Shown here: one piece after another, positions 1 to 9,935 of the stretch
How the letters are laid out: every line of letters begins with the position of its first letter
Position numbering within the stretch: the first letter of the stretch is position 1
DNA from: Symsagittifera roscoffensis
Taxonomy: Eukaryota > Xenacoelomorpha > Acoela > Convolutidae
Reading direction: 5' to 3'
Assembly (NCBI RefSeq): GCF_963678635.1
Contig: NC_087064.1
Location: forward strand, 6,796,411 to 6,860,410
Length of the DNA stretch: 64,000 bases
Translations under genes and position numbers: made by a program
The notes under the pieces: generated by a model
Told to the model about the DNA's origin: nothing
Seen by the model: the letters and a program-made list of their open reading frames with translations, nothing else
Databases searched by the model: none

Positions 1-179
1 ACTGGGTCAAGGTTTTGATATTGTTTCAGTGTTGAAATTGTAATTGTTTCTGTTGGGGGGAGAAAAATGTTTTCAATTTCTAATTTAGATAAGGGTATTG
101 TGTCAAGTGGGTCATGAAGGTCAAAAACTTGATTTATTGTGTATTTTGAATCGTTTGTTTGTGGTCCTGATAAGTTTAT
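1..179 (-). CDS. Start of a separate pol/integrase-like ORF, partial at left edge
   Basis: A reading frame is open on the minus strand from just after a TAA at 180-182 to the window edge (59 codons). It is in the -1 frame relative to the gag-pol ORF that ends at 176 and overlaps it by four bases. No ATG is visible at its start. The translation is acidic and polar and ends with the residues TLKQYQNLDPV, which resembles the linker just before the H2C2 zinc domain of gypsy integrases; that is inference. Element A needs an integrase and its long ORF stops after RNase H, so integrase in this frame, reached by frameshifting or re-initiation, is the simplest reading. Confidence 0.45.
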   Translation of the reverse strand, partial: MNLSGPQTNDSKYTINQVFDLHDPLDTIPLSKLEIENIFLPPTETITISTLKQYQNLDP

Positions 180-3100
180 TTATCAGTTAAATTTTCTTTT
201 TCAATTAGTGGAAAATGTTCTTTTTTAGGCGGGTGTTGTTTTATTCTTTTTTGTTGGGGGTTATTTTTTATCCATTGTGAATATGGGATTGGTTTAAAAG
301 TTGATGTTCCAAGTAGATCAACTTCATAGTGATTATTTTGACAATCTAAATAAAGTGGGAAGTGTTGTAGATTGTTTATTTGTGATTGTTCAACGTCAGT
401 TTTTACTGCATATTTGCATTCCAATCGGGGTGATGTTTCATTTTCTGCAAGGTAGAATTTTATATTTTTGGGTATTTCAACTGTGGTTTTACGTGTAAGT
501 AATTCAGGTGGCGTATTTCGACTTAATGTGTCTGGTAATGCAAGATTTTTTCCTGCGGTCCAAACTCTATGTAAGTTTGGGAATATCATTAAAATGAGTT
601 GAAATCTATAAACTCGGTGGTTTGGATTAGACTTTTGTGTAAAAAGAAAGATGATTGGTTTATGGTCTGCGAATAGAATAGTGGGATGTTTTGATCCAAG
701 TATCAGAAATTCATATTCTGTTAGTGTATATATTATGGCTGTACATTCTCTCATTAGAGTTGAGAGTCGTAGCTCTGCTTGAGTGAATAATCGAGAATTT
801 GCTGATATGAGGTTCATTTTATTTGTACTATTATGTGATTGTAATAATGCTGCGCCGATGCCAAAGTTCGAAGCATCGCACATTGCATAAAATGGTTGAT
901 TTGAATCTGGAATTGTGTTTGAAATTTGTTCAGTTAGAAGTTTTTTAATTTCTTCAAATCGTGCTTGATGTTCTGTATTCCATTCAAAATTATTTTGTTG
1001 TCTAAGTATGTTATAGAATGGTCGTAGATATAATTGCATTTTATAAAAATATTTGCTTAAAAAGTTTAACATTCCAAGGAATTCTTGGATTTTCTTTTTA
1101 TTTGTTGGTGGTTGGAGTTTTTTAATAGCGTCTATACGTGATTTCAATGGAGTGATTGTTTTTCTTTCTATATTATGTCCTAAGAATTTAACTTTTGTCA
1201 AAAAGAAGTGTGATTTATCGGGGGCGGCCTTCAGATTTTCGTTCTGAAGTATTTGGTGATATTGTTCTAAAACATTGAACATTTCCTCTTTTGTCTGTGA
1301 TTGCATAAAAACATCGTCTAAATAGGTGATTGCATTTTTCTTGAGTATTATTGGTCGAAAAATTTTGCTCATAAAAGCTGAAAATGCTGCTGGTCCTATG
1401 GATATTCCATAGAATAAGCGGTTGAATTCGTATTGTTGGTTTCCAATAACAAATTGTGTTAAGCGTCGTGATTGTTCATCTAATGGCATTTGATTATATG
1501 CACTATTCATATCGGCGGTGGTAAAGTATTTTCCGTTTATTTTTGTTAAAATAACTTGTATTGGTTCAATGGGCAAATTACACTTTGATTCATCTATTAG
1601 TGAGTTGAGGTATCTAGCATCGAGAACAATTTTTAATGATTCTCCTTTGGCTAAAATGATAACAGGGTTGATAAATGTGTTGCCTTTTGGTTGTTCCTCT
1701 TTGTTTACTGGTGATATAATGTTGTATTGTTCTAAAATGTCGAGTAATCTGTTCACTTTATCATGTAAGTGAATTGGTACTTTACTTGCTCTTTGTTTTT
1801 TGAAAACTGCGTCTGGTTTTAATGGGAGATGTAGTGATGAGCTGATTTTGCCAACATCAAATTTGGATGTTGCATAGACTGATGAATATTTAATTAGCTG
1901 TTTTGCTAGTTTTTCAAATTCGTCTTGTGTTATTTGTGAATGTTGGAAATTAAACATTGTTAAAAATTTCTGTTGACTCTCTGTGTAGTTACTTATGTTG
2001 AATGTAGGTTTGAAATATGGGGTTTTTGTAAAATAATCCGTATTTCTGTTTTCGTTACTTATTATACTATTTATAGATAATTCTTCATTAAGAATTGTGG
2101 ATTGGCAAATATCTAGTAATTGGAGTATATTATTTACACGATATGCTTTTTCGTGTATTGGTGATATTGTAGCGTTGGTTTCGCAATAGCCTAAAAGTCC
2201 TAAAGGTAATGTTACTTGGTAAGGTGTATTGTTGTATACATGTAAGGAAATAATATCTGAATTCGAGTTTTTCAAATATTTTATTGATGAGATTGTGATT
2301 TTGAAAAATTTATGAATAGGTTTGAATTCAAAATCTGACATATTAAATTTTTGTTTGTTTTGTTTTTTATCATATTGGTGAACTTGCTTTATTGAAAAAT
2401 TGTATATGTTTCCTGATAGTGGTTTCAAGTGTTTTCTTTGTTGGTTATATATTGGATAGAATTTTGAAAAGAATGGTGGTTGTTTATTTAATCTTTGAAA
2501 AAATGTTAGGGATGTGTCTTTTGTTTTTGTATACTTATCTTTGATTAATATTTTACTATTCAAGATGTTGATTGTTGGTATATATTTAGAGATAAATGGT
2601 ATTCCAATGATATTGTGTTTAATATCAGTGATATGGAATATTTGTTTAAATGGTTTGGTTAAAATTTTGTTTTGCTCCATTGTTCTTGTGGGGAGAAGAA
2701 ATAATTGAATTTTTCCGTAGTTTATTAATGTTGATCCTTGTGCTGTTGCTAGTTTGCTGGAGGTTTCAAGAGGTGTTAGCTTTGGGTGTAAGGTTTTTAT
2801 TTCATTCCATGTGGGAATGTTTATTATATTTGATTCTGCTCCTGAATCAATTAAAAAATCAATTTCAAGATCTGGTGGTTGAAATTCTTTGCTTCTTGGA
2901 CTTTCTAAAAGAAATGGTATTGTCCAAATTTTTTCTCTGGGTTGTTCTTTTTGTATGTTTTGATAGATGTGATTTGTATTCAAGCATTTTGTTTTTTCGT
3001 TCTTATTGGGTTGATTTGTAGTGTTAATTTCATTAGTTTTTTGCGTCGTCGGTGTGGAATGGACGGGTTCAATATAATAATTGTGAAGGAGTTCTGATTG

Positions 3101-6100
3101 ATTTTCATATATGTGTGATGAAAAAGGTTGTTCATATATAACAGGTTCATAGTCATTTTCGACTTTTATCATATTGATGGAGAGAGTGTTTTCTGCATCG
3201 CTTTCTGAATCTGATGATCCACAGTTTATTTGATTGAGTTGTAACGTATCAGTTACTGTGTCATCAATACCTGGAGGGTCTGATGTTGTTTCTGGATTAG
3301 ATTGTACTTGATTAATATGTCTTTGATGTTTAGGTGTACTACTTCTGTGGCGATTATTAGAATTATTATAGTTATTATTATTCCGGTGTGGTGATTGGGA
3401 ATAATTTCTATAACGATTATTATAACTTGAGTGTCGATTTTGTGAATTATTTCGCGATCTATTTTGGTAATTATTGTTTGGTCTGTTATAGTTCGATCTA
3501 TTATAAGAATTATTCCTTGATTGATTGTTCGGGTAATTCTGGTTTCGGTTGTTTGAATAACTTCTATTCCGATTATTGGAGTAGTTTCTATTCCTATTGT
3601 ATGACGAATTTCGTGATTGATTGTTTGGGTAGTAATTATTTCTTGATTGGGAATTAGATCTAGAAACAAATCGTTGTGTATTTGAATTTGATCTGGAATA
3701 GTTATTTCGACTATTTGGTCTATTGTAGTGATTTTGTGATGAATTTTGCGTGTTTCTTCGTTCTGGTGATCTTCCTCTATAACTTGAGTTATATGGTGAT
3801 TGATTTCTTGTATAATTTGTATTGTTCGGGAGTGGTTTTCCTGAACTGTTGTTGCTGTAGACTGTTTTGTTCGGTAGGTTTTGATCTTTTTTCATGTATT
3901 GGTAGAATGATTTATTTGGTTCTTTATATTTTTGAGGTTTATTTTGATTGTCTTGCTGTTTTTGTCTACATTCAGAAATACTATGTCCGTATCGTCGGCA
4001 ATAATTACACCATTTTTTGAAAGATGGTTTGCCTTTAAAGTTTGGGTGTTTTTCGTAAATATTGAGTATTTCAGTGATTTTTTCAACGAGGTCTGTATCT
4101 GATTCCTGTATATTGTTTATATTTGTGGAAGCTGTTTCAATTCTGTTAACGTATTGTAATTTCAGATTTTCCGTTTCTTCGAGTTTCATTGTGATTTCTG
4201 CTTGTTCTAGTTTGTCTACTAGTTTTCGAAAATCTAAATCGGGTTCTCGAATTGACGAAGGATGGGATGCTCTCTTTTTTATTGCTATTTTCCTTAATTG
4301 TGGTGTTAAGGTCATCATTAAGATTTCTGTCATCTTTGTGTTTTTATAGTCATGTGTATTTAATGAATATGCTTTTCGAACTAGTGTTTCGATTCGTACT
4401 GCTAATTGCTTGATGGTTTCGTTTGGTAATCTGCGAATTTCATTACATAAAACTCTTTGTTGTTGTTTGTTTCTTTCGGAGTCAAACATTTTTGAAAATT
4501 CTTGTGTAAACCTTTTCCAATTTGATTTTATTTCTATAGGCAATACTGAAAACCATTTTTGGGCTGCGCCATCTAGAGTTGTTTGTATTAACGCTGTGCG
4601 TCGATGTATCCAGTTTTGATGTAGTGGCGTATTAATTGGTTCAGGTCCTATATTTAAAATCAAATTTGCTGTGACTGCATTTAAATAATCTTCTACAGAA
4701 TATTCAGGGTCTGTTCCTGTGAATACCATTAAAGGTTTATTTGATGTTATTGATGATCCACCCATAAGGTATGGATTCATCGTCATTTGTAATGATTCTG
4801 CTGCATTTGGCATTTGAGAAAAATTTGAAAGTTGATTTCTTGTTATTTCGTGTTGTTGAAGATAATATGGGAGTGGTATTTCATTTTGCATTTGTGCTGG
4901 TTGGTACGAGTTTGCAATCATTGGGTTTTGTTGCTGAATTGGTTGAAAAGATTGTGTATTAATTGGGTTTTGTTGTTGAATTGGTTGTTGGTTTTGTGTA
5001 TCTATTGGTTGTGGAGAAAAAATTCTATTATATGTATGTGGTTTCTGTATTCCTTGTCCACGATATTCTTGATTATAGGGTGTAAATATATCTGGTTGTA
5101 AGAAATCATCATCTGAGGATAAGTAATCCATTTGATAAGATGTTTGTTTTTTATTTTTATTTTGTTGAAAAAATGGATAGTTTTCACTACGATCCTGTGG
5201 AGGATGTAAATTTGTTTGGAAATTTACTGAATTAGGTGGTGCCATTGGGTTATCCCAGTTTCGAGATCTTGTATAATTACTGAAATTTTTTCGCGGTTGA
5301 TAATTTGATTTTGATGGATGTATGTAAATATAATTATGGTCTGCAAAGTTGTTTCTAGTGAACGTTTTGCGTGTTTTTGGCGGTATTGTCATGGGTCTGT
5401 ATGTTTGGTAATCCATGTGTGAATATTTTGGGGCAACCGAAGGTTTAACGGTTGATTGTAAGGTTACCTGTGTTTGTGAAGGGTTTGTATTTCTTGGTGT
5501 TGTTAAGTTTGGACGTATTGGTGAAATACTTTGTTGTGTAGTTGTTGTGTGTACGATTTCTTCATTTATGAAGTGTGATGGTGTCTGGATATCTTGTTGA
5601 GTAAGATTCCTAGTTCCATTGAGGTTTTCATTGTGTATGACTGTAGAGTTTAAACTATTATTTTGCATATCGGGTAAAAATGTATTATAGTTTAATGGTG
5701 TTGCATCAATGGTTAATGGTATTACTCGTACATAATCTCTGACATAAGATATCGTACTTATTGCTTGACTTGAGATTGATTGTGAGAAGTTTATGGATGC
5801 GGGATGAGACCATTCGGGGTCCCAAACATAGTCTGATTGTTCTGTGATGGCAGTATCATCGTTCGAGTTTTGGGGTCTAAAATTTTTTCTTGCTTGTGAA
5901 ATTAAATCAATATTATGTGTGAAGTAATCTATTATGAACCATGCCAAGATTTTTTGTAAGTCGTGTTTTGTATGTTGTGAAACTTCATCTTTCGTGAAAT
6001 TTTCTTTAATTATATTTAGAAAACTAGAGAGTAGTGTGATTTCATGTCGTACTCTTATATGTTTAGATGTTTCTGTCGGTGAGACATTTGGTATCTGGAT

Positions 6101-6538
6101 TTCGTTTTCTAATATCGAGATATAACTATATATTATCGCAAAAACTTCATTGGTGAATATGGAGTTTGCTCTTTGTGAGTTATGATATTGGTTGCTTTTT
6201 ATATATTCTGAGAATACTTTTGAGAATTCTAAATCAAGATCGTCTGTTTGAATTATATATTTACTGTGATTCTGGTTTGGTGAGCTGAATTCTATGGAGT
6301 AGATTCCGTATTGTTGTGTTAGGTTACATATATCTTTTAGATAGTGATCGATAATTTGTCTTTTGATTTTTACATCTGGGAACTCTGTTTTACATGGACT
6401 GATTCCGGGTTCAAACAAATTTAAGAGTAAATTTTTGCAGAATATATGCTGTCCTCTATCAGTGGTTGCATCTACGATAAAGGGGAAAATATCATCATCA
6501 TCTGGACTTTCTTCACCTGGGGTGTGCGTTGAGCTCAT
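176..6538 (-). CDS. Element A gag-protease-RT-RNase H polyprotein (Ty3/gypsy-like)
   Basis: A 2,120-aa retroelement polyprotein. An N-terminal region of unknown role and a Gln-rich repeat (about 510-545) precede a gag core near 600-800. One CCHC zinc knuckle follows (C844, C847, H852, C857), then a long Asn/Arg/Ser/Tyr-rich disordered stretch (about 880-1090). The protease has DSGA with Asp1231, reverse transcriptase has YLDD at 1739-1742, and RNase H begins near Asp1888 (MCDAS). The ORF stops after RNase H, so integrase is not in this frame. The start chosen is the first ATG, 26 bases inside the upstream small ORF. There are no internal stops, so this copy may be young. Domain order PR-RT-RH places it in Ty3/gypsy. 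The very high A/T content and AAT/AAA codon use differ sharply from the giant elements in the same window. Confidence 0.9.
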   Translation of the reverse strand: MSSTHTPGEESPDDDDIFPFIVDATTDRGQHIFCKNLLLNLFEPGISPCKTEFPDVKIKRQIIDHYLKDICNLTQQYGIYSIEFSSPNQNHSKYIIQTDDLDLEFSKVFSEYIKSNQYHNSQRANSIFTNEVFAIIYSYISILENEIQIPNVSPTETSKHIRVRHEITLLSSFLNIIKENFTKDEVSQHTKHDLQKILAWFIIDYFTHNIDLISQARKNFRPQNSNDDTAITEQSDYVWDPEWSHPASINFSQSISSQAISTISYVRDYVRVIPLTIDATPLNYNTFLPDMQNNSLNSTVIHNENLNGTRNLTQQDIQTPSHFINEEIVHTTTTQQSISPIRPNLTTPRNTNPSQTQVTLQSTVKPSVAPKYSHMDYQTYRPMTIPPKTRKTFTRNNFADHNYIYIHPSKSNYQPRKNFSNYTRSRNWDNPMAPPNSVNFQTNLHPPQDRSENYPFFQQNKNKKQTSYQMDYLSSDDDFLQPDIFTPYNQEYRGQGIQKPHTYNRIFSPQPIDTQNQQPIQQQNPINTQSFQPIQQQNPMIANSYQPAQMQNEIPLPYYLQQHEITRNQLSNFSQMPNAAESLQMTMNPYLMGGSSITSNKPLMVFTGTDPEYSVEDYLNAVTANLILNIGPEPINTPLHQNWIHRRTALIQTTLDGAAQKWFSVLPIEIKSNWKRFTQEFSKMFDSERNKQQQRVLCNEIRRLPNETIKQLAVRIETLVRKAYSLNTHDYKNTKMTEILMMTLTPQLRKIAIKKRASHPSSIREPDLDFRKLVDKLEQAEITMKLEETENLKLQYVNRIETASTNINNIQESDTDLVEKITEILNIYEKHPNFKGKPSFKKWCNYCRRYGHSISECRQKQQDNQNKPQKYKEPNKSFYQYMKKDQNLPNKTVYSNNSSGKPLPNNTNYTRNQSPYNSSYRGRSPERRNTQNSSQNHYNRPNSRNNYSRSNSNTQRFVSRSNSQSRNNYYPNNQSRNSSYNRNRNYSNNRNRSYSNNRNQNYPNNQSRNNSYNRSNYNRPNNNYQNRSRNNSQNRHSSYNNRYRNYSQSPHRNNNNYNNSNNRHRSSTPKHQRHINQVQSNPETTSDPPGIDDTVTDTLQLNQINCGSSDSESDAENTLSINMIKVENDYEPVIYEQPFSSHIYENQSELLHNYYIEPVHSTPTTQKTNEINTTNQPNKNEKTKCLNTNHIYQNIQKEQPREKIWTIPFLLESPRSKEFQPPDLEIDFLIDSGAESNIINIPTWNEIKTLHPKLTPLETSSKLATAQGSTLINYGKIQLFLLPTRTMEQNKILTKPFKQIFHITDIKHNIIGIPFISKYIPTINILNSKILIKDKYTKTKDTSLTFFQRLNKQPPFFSKFYPIYNQQRKHLKPLSGNIYNFSIKQVHQYDKKQNKQKFNMSDFEFKPIHKFFKITISSIKYLKNSNSDIISLHVYNNTPYQVTLPLGLLGYCETNATISPIHEKAYRVNNILQLLDICQSTILNEELSINSIISNENRNTDYFTKTPYFKPTFNISNYTESQQKFLTMFNFQHSQITQDEFEKLAKQLIKYSSVYATSKFDVGKISSSLHLPLKPDAVFKKQRASKVPIHLHDKVNRLLDILEQYNIISPVNKEEQPKGNTFINPVIILAKGESLKIVLDARYLNSLIDESKCNLPIEPIQVILTKINGKYFTTADMNSAYNQMPLDEQSRRLTQFVIGNQQYEFNRLFYGISIGPAAFSAFMSKIFRPIILKKNAITYLDDVFMQSQTKEEMFNVLEQYHQILQNENLKAAPDKSHFFLTKVKFLGHNIERKTITPLKSRIDAIKKLQPPTNKKKIQEFLGMLNFLSKYFYKMQLYLRPFYNILRQQNNFEWNTEHQARFEEIKKLLTEQISNTIPDSNQPFYAMCDASNFGIGAALLQSHNSTNKMNLISANSRLFTQAELRLSTLMRECTAIIYTLTEYEFLILGSKHPTILFADHKPIIFLFTQKSNPNHRVYRFQLILMIFPNLHRVWTAGKNLALPDTLSRNTPPELLTRKTTVEIPKNIKFYLAENETSPRLECKYAVKTDVEQSQINNLQHFPLYLDCQNNHYEVDLLGTSTFKPIPYSQWIKNNPQQKRIKQHPPKKEHFPLIEKENLTDK

Positions 6539-6980
6539 TTTTTCGTTCGATGACTGTTAATATGTAATTATCAATGTGTCTAATTGGTTGATTCCAATTG
6601 TATAAATGTACTGGTTTATGTTTATACTGCTTTTTTATTCTTCTTTTTCCTCTTTTTGATGAATTTGAAGTTGTTTCTGAGACAGAGAAATATAATTGAT
6701 CGTGAATTGGGCAATTTTTATCTATTGATTCTTTTAGTTTATAAAGTTCGTCTAAACTGTTGGTTTCTGATTCTGAAAATGCGTTTCGATTTTTTGAAAA
6801 TCTTTTTCGTGTTATTTGTCTTTGTTTAGTTATTATTTTTCTCTTTAATGTTTGTCGTTTTGTTCTAATGTATCCAACTGTTTGTGTATGAGGTGTGATT
6901 ACAAGGTCGTATTTTTTATTATCTATTTCACAATTGTGTAAAACGATTGTTTGTTTATTTCCTAGGTTTTTAAATGACAT
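6513..6980 (-). CDS. Small basic ORF upstream of element A gag-pol, unknown function
   Basis: A 155-aa ORF just upstream of, and overlapping by 26 bases, the gag-pol start, with gag-pol in the +1 frame. It is rich in Lys and Arg, especially around residues 38-62 (TKRQTLKRKIITKQRQITRK) and 110-120, which could bind nucleic acid or act as a nuclear signal. No signal peptide, membrane segment or zinc motif is seen. I do not recognise the family. Tight overlap with gag-pol suggests it belongs to the element and that ribosomes could pass to gag-pol by termination-reinitiation or a frameshift; both are inference. It could also be a separated N-terminal portion of gag. Confidence 0.6.
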   Translation of the reverse strand: MSFKNLGNKQTIVLHNCEIDNKKYDLVITPHTQTVGYIRTKRQTLKRKIITKQRQITRKRFSKNRNAFSESETNSLDELYKLKESIDKNCPIHDQLYFSVSETTSNSSKRGKRRIKKQYKHKPVHLYNWNQPIRHIDNYILTVIERKNELNAHPR

Positions 6981-7077
6981 AAGGTTTAGGATGACGGATG
7001 CAAAAGGTTGTTAAATGATTTCTATTTGCTTAAACTGTTAGTCCTTACGATTTTTTGTTAGCCTAACCTGGGTCTAT

Positions 7078-7439
7078 TTGTTCAGGGTTGGGGAGAAAAG
7101 TATATCGATTCCGAAGAATGATTTTATACTTTCTCGTGGATAGTATAAGCTAAGGTGTTAACTTACTTAATCTTACTTAAGGGTAGTGATTGTGTTCAGG
7201 GTTGGAGAATAGTAAATCGATCCACAAGGTTCAGGTATAATTAGAACATGAGTAGTTCGTTAGATACTATTTTAAACTTACTAAGTTTAAGATTTATCCT
7301 GGGTCTGGTAAGAGGGGGGATCAAGTGAAGGATGAATAACCGAAGTTCTTCACTGTTTATCCTAATTTGAATGATTAGTTTTGTTCAAAAATTTCTATTA
7401 GTCCTGGGTTTTTAGAAAGGGTTGGATAGTGAATCGACG
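7078..7439. repeat. Three dispersed copies of a TCAGGGTTGG-AGT-ATCGAT motif
   Basis: Similar blocks occur near 7081, 7197 and 7418. Each has (T)TCAGGGTTGG or AGGGTTGG, then an A-rich spacer with AGT, then ATCGA. They are spaced by roughly 115 and 220 bases in the leader of element A. The third is the most diverged. They could be decayed tandem repeats or binding sites. Confidence 0.5.
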
Positions 7440-7495
7440 TTTGAGGTCGTTAGACACTAGTTAAGTGGGTGGGGGAGAACAAAGTTGTTCTTTTT

Positions 7496-7580
7496 GATCC
7501 AAGGATAGGCCTTGATGATCAAGTTTTAAATTTAATTAAATAGAAAATGATTTAAGATCCAAGGATAAGCCTTGATGATC
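7496..7580. repeat. Two 25-bp hairpin motifs 60 bp apart
   Basis: The word GATCCAAGGATAGGCCTTGA (then TGATC) occurs at 7496-7520 and, with one change, at 7556-7580. Each contains the inverted pair CAAGG/CCTTG around a 5-base loop, so each can fold as a short hairpin. The spacing of exactly 60 suggests a two-copy tandem repeat. Confidence 0.7.
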
Positions 7581-8214
7581 TGATTTTAAAATTAAGTGAA
7601 TTTAAGTTTAAAATGTTTTAAATTTGTGTAGAGAATAGATTTAGTATTTTTATGATATTAGTGAGCTTATGAATGCTGTTATGTTTAGGTGATGAAGCTG
7701 GAACAACAGGATGATTTATAATTACTAACCATTTATTGTCATGCTACTAATTTTTATTTTGATTTTTCAATAAATCTTTTCAAACATGTTTTGTATATTA
7801 CTGCAGAATTTAGGAAAACGATCTGAGATCTTTTTATCAATCGTTATTGTATATTAATAATTTTGTTTAGCGCCTGAAATGATTTTGAAGATTGACTTCA
7901 AAATTTTATGTTTGCAAATGAAAATCTAAATTCATTGCTATTAGTATTCTAAATACAAAAGTTTGTTCTGGCTTTTGCCGAACTATCATATAACTATATG
8001 GTAAGTTTCTGCTTTGTCGTATGTCGTCTCTGGTTCGAGGTCTTCTTCCAATTCCGGGTAGTTCTGTTATCGTTCGGAATATTGGCTCTGATTTATTGAG
8101 TCGTAGAGACATTTCGATTAAATTATTGTCGTATAACATTTTGTAAATGTTTTGTCTAAATTCTAATCTATTATTGGTTAATTCTAAGCTATTAAGGTCT
8201 TGTTCGAGACTTAT

Positions 8215-8224
8215 GGTCGCACCA
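8215..8224 (-). other. Candidate primer-binding site of element A
   Basis: Read on the minus strand this is TGGTGCGACC, beginning with the TGG that pairs with a tRNA CCA end. It lies upstream of the element A ORFs in the right orientation. I cannot assign the tRNA. No opposite LTR is in the window to confirm it. Confidence 0.35.
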
Positions 8225-8526
8225 GATGAGTTAGGACCGATGGGTATAACTCATAGAGTAATTTCGGATAGGGTACACCGTCTGCTCGTCACGCTATCTT
8301 ATTTTCGGCCGGATAGATTCGTGCAACTTCTTAGTCTAATACCGATCCTAATCTTACTCTTATACTATCTAGTCTCAGGTTGTTTAACTAGTCTCTGCTA
8401 GGCTCAATAGATCTAGGGTATACTGGTTTATTGCGGCTGCTGAAGTACTCGGGAGAGTTCAACTAATTTCTAAGTTAAATTCAAATCTCTCTGGTGCTGA
8501 AAATACAAGTAATTTCAGCACTTACA
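8225..8526 (-). repeat. Possible 5' LTR of element A
   Basis: If the primer-binding site is right, the LTR ends at 8225 on the minus strand. A start at 8526 would read TGTAAGTGCTG. Near that end is a perfect 9-bp inverted repeat, GTGCTGAAA/TTTCAGCAC, at about 8492-8520. The inner end does not finish in the usual CA, and no second LTR is in view, so both boundaries are guesses. Confidence 0.22.
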
Positions 8527-8888
8527 AATAAGTGGATTGTTAGTTAGATGGATCATGATTGGTTAATATTAAATACTTTACATTGGTAAAATATCTAATT
8601 TATCCAATCATAAAATGTAGTTTAGATCAGGTTCCATTATTCGAGCACTTTTGAGTATTTAGATGCATTTAGATGCAGTAACGCGTATTATCGACTAGCA
8701 TGAAGCTCAACTAAAGAATCATTTTAAGAGCATTTTTTTCTACTAGCGTAAGCACTATTAAGCAAGCACAATATTTGCAAAAAAAAGCTTCTTCCGCCCT
8801 GGGTGAAATTACTTAGCTGATTTATTGATTTTCAAAGTCGAGAAAGTGCAATTTGGCGAGTGAAAGTTTGCCGTCGAGAAGCTATTCT
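8527..8888. other. No gene seen
   Basis: AT-rich sequence with stops in all frames. From 8804 onward it is shared with 10943 onward and belongs to the duplicated flank described below. Nothing else is recognised. Confidence 0.6.
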
Positions 8889-9935
8889 AAGTCAAGCACC
8901 AGCGGATTTAGGGGGGGGGGGTAGGGTGCGACGTTTTTTCTGCCTCAGGGATTCGACCCCCTGCCGACCCAAAGGGTGCCCCTTTGTACTTTTTTGAGAT
9001 CCGGAAATTTTTCTGACGGACCCGTAAATTTTTCTAAGGGCCTAAATTTTACAAAGTTTATAAAAATTTTTAGGAGGGGGGCGCCGAAAAAAAAACGCAT
9101 TTTTTGGTCAAAACTTTCCAAAAAGTACATAAAAACGCCTTTTTTGGCCTGTTTTTTTCATTAAAATGCCTCCGGCGCAGAAAATTTGGTCAAAATAAGG
9201 TCTTTATAGTGATTTGCCAGTGCTCAGAAAATCAAATGGGTCGGTCGACTTAAAAAAAAGGCCGACAAAGTTCTCAAAATTTTTTGAAAATCCGCATGCC
9301 CCCCTCCCACCTCGAGAAAATGCTAGATCCTTCCCTGAAGTCAATCACAAAAAGTAGAAAAAGTTCAAACATAGGCTGAGCTCAGTTAGAAGAAACTCAA
9401 TTTGGTATAGGATGTCAAAATGGAGGTCGAACACATTCGAAAATAAGACAAGCAATAAAAAGCTTGCTTGAATTTTTCAGTCAGCCTGAAAAATTTTAGT
9501 CAGATACCCAAACGGTACTCAACAGAAACCTCCATCGGATTGTTGCGACCAGCAAAAATCATGAAAGATTAAAATGTTTGCTGTAAATTGAAGTTTCGAA
9601 GGACCTTTTCAAAATTTTTAGATCGAAGCGTTTTCACGGCAAGAAAAAATAAATTAAAGTAAACTTTCTCCAAAATACGTATTTCAGATCATATTTTTCA
9701 ATCAAATTTTTTAAAGATGATAAAAAATACGGCCGACAAAAACATATTTGAATTGGCTTGAGCAAAATTTTGCAAAACTATTTCTCGAACGAAAAAGTCG
9801 GGACAGTCGAGACCTACCCAATTGCAATTGTATCACGCCGGTCAAAAGCTTGTTTACACGCCGGTCATATTTTTCTTTCGCTGACATTTTTTGATTTGGT
9901 AGGGCCGGTGGAAACAAATTTAGGTTGGGTCAAAC
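8804..9935 (+). repeat. Duplicated flank, copy 1
   Basis: This segment, including transposon copy 1 and the sequence leading into the satellite, recurs almost unchanged at 10943-11985. The offset is about 2,046 at the transposon and about 2,059 at the satellite start. Copy 2 lacks roughly 90 bases corresponding to 8844-8935, which include the left transposon end. The pair shows that a whole flank-plus-satellite block was duplicated in direct orientation. Confidence 0.85.
8900..9337. mobile_element. Small non-autonomous DNA transposon, copy 1
   Basis: A 438-bp element with imperfect terminal inverted repeats: left CAGCGGATTTAG, right CTAGATCCTTCCCTG (its reverse begins CAGGGAAGGATCTAG). A G-run follows the left end. 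Direct repeats AAGTCAAGCAC (8889-8899) and AAGTCAATCAC (9338-9348) flank it, 10 of 11 matching, and could be the target duplication. No transposase ORF is present. CAG termini with GGCGGATC occur in hAT-like elements (8-bp target sites), but the 11-bp flank fits Mutator-like better, so superfamily is open. Confidence 0.6.

Larger units (their letters stand above)
6981..8214 (-). other. Probable 5' leader of element A, no large ORF
   Basis: An AT-rich stretch of about 1.2 kb between the small ORF and the candidate primer-binding site. It holds three copies of a TCAGGGTTGG-type repeat and two copies of a 25-bp hairpin motif, annotated separately. A 77-codon minus ORF at 7906-8139 has no recognisable features and is not called. 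Its role as leader is inferred from position between the proposed LTR and the first ORF. Confidence 0.4.
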
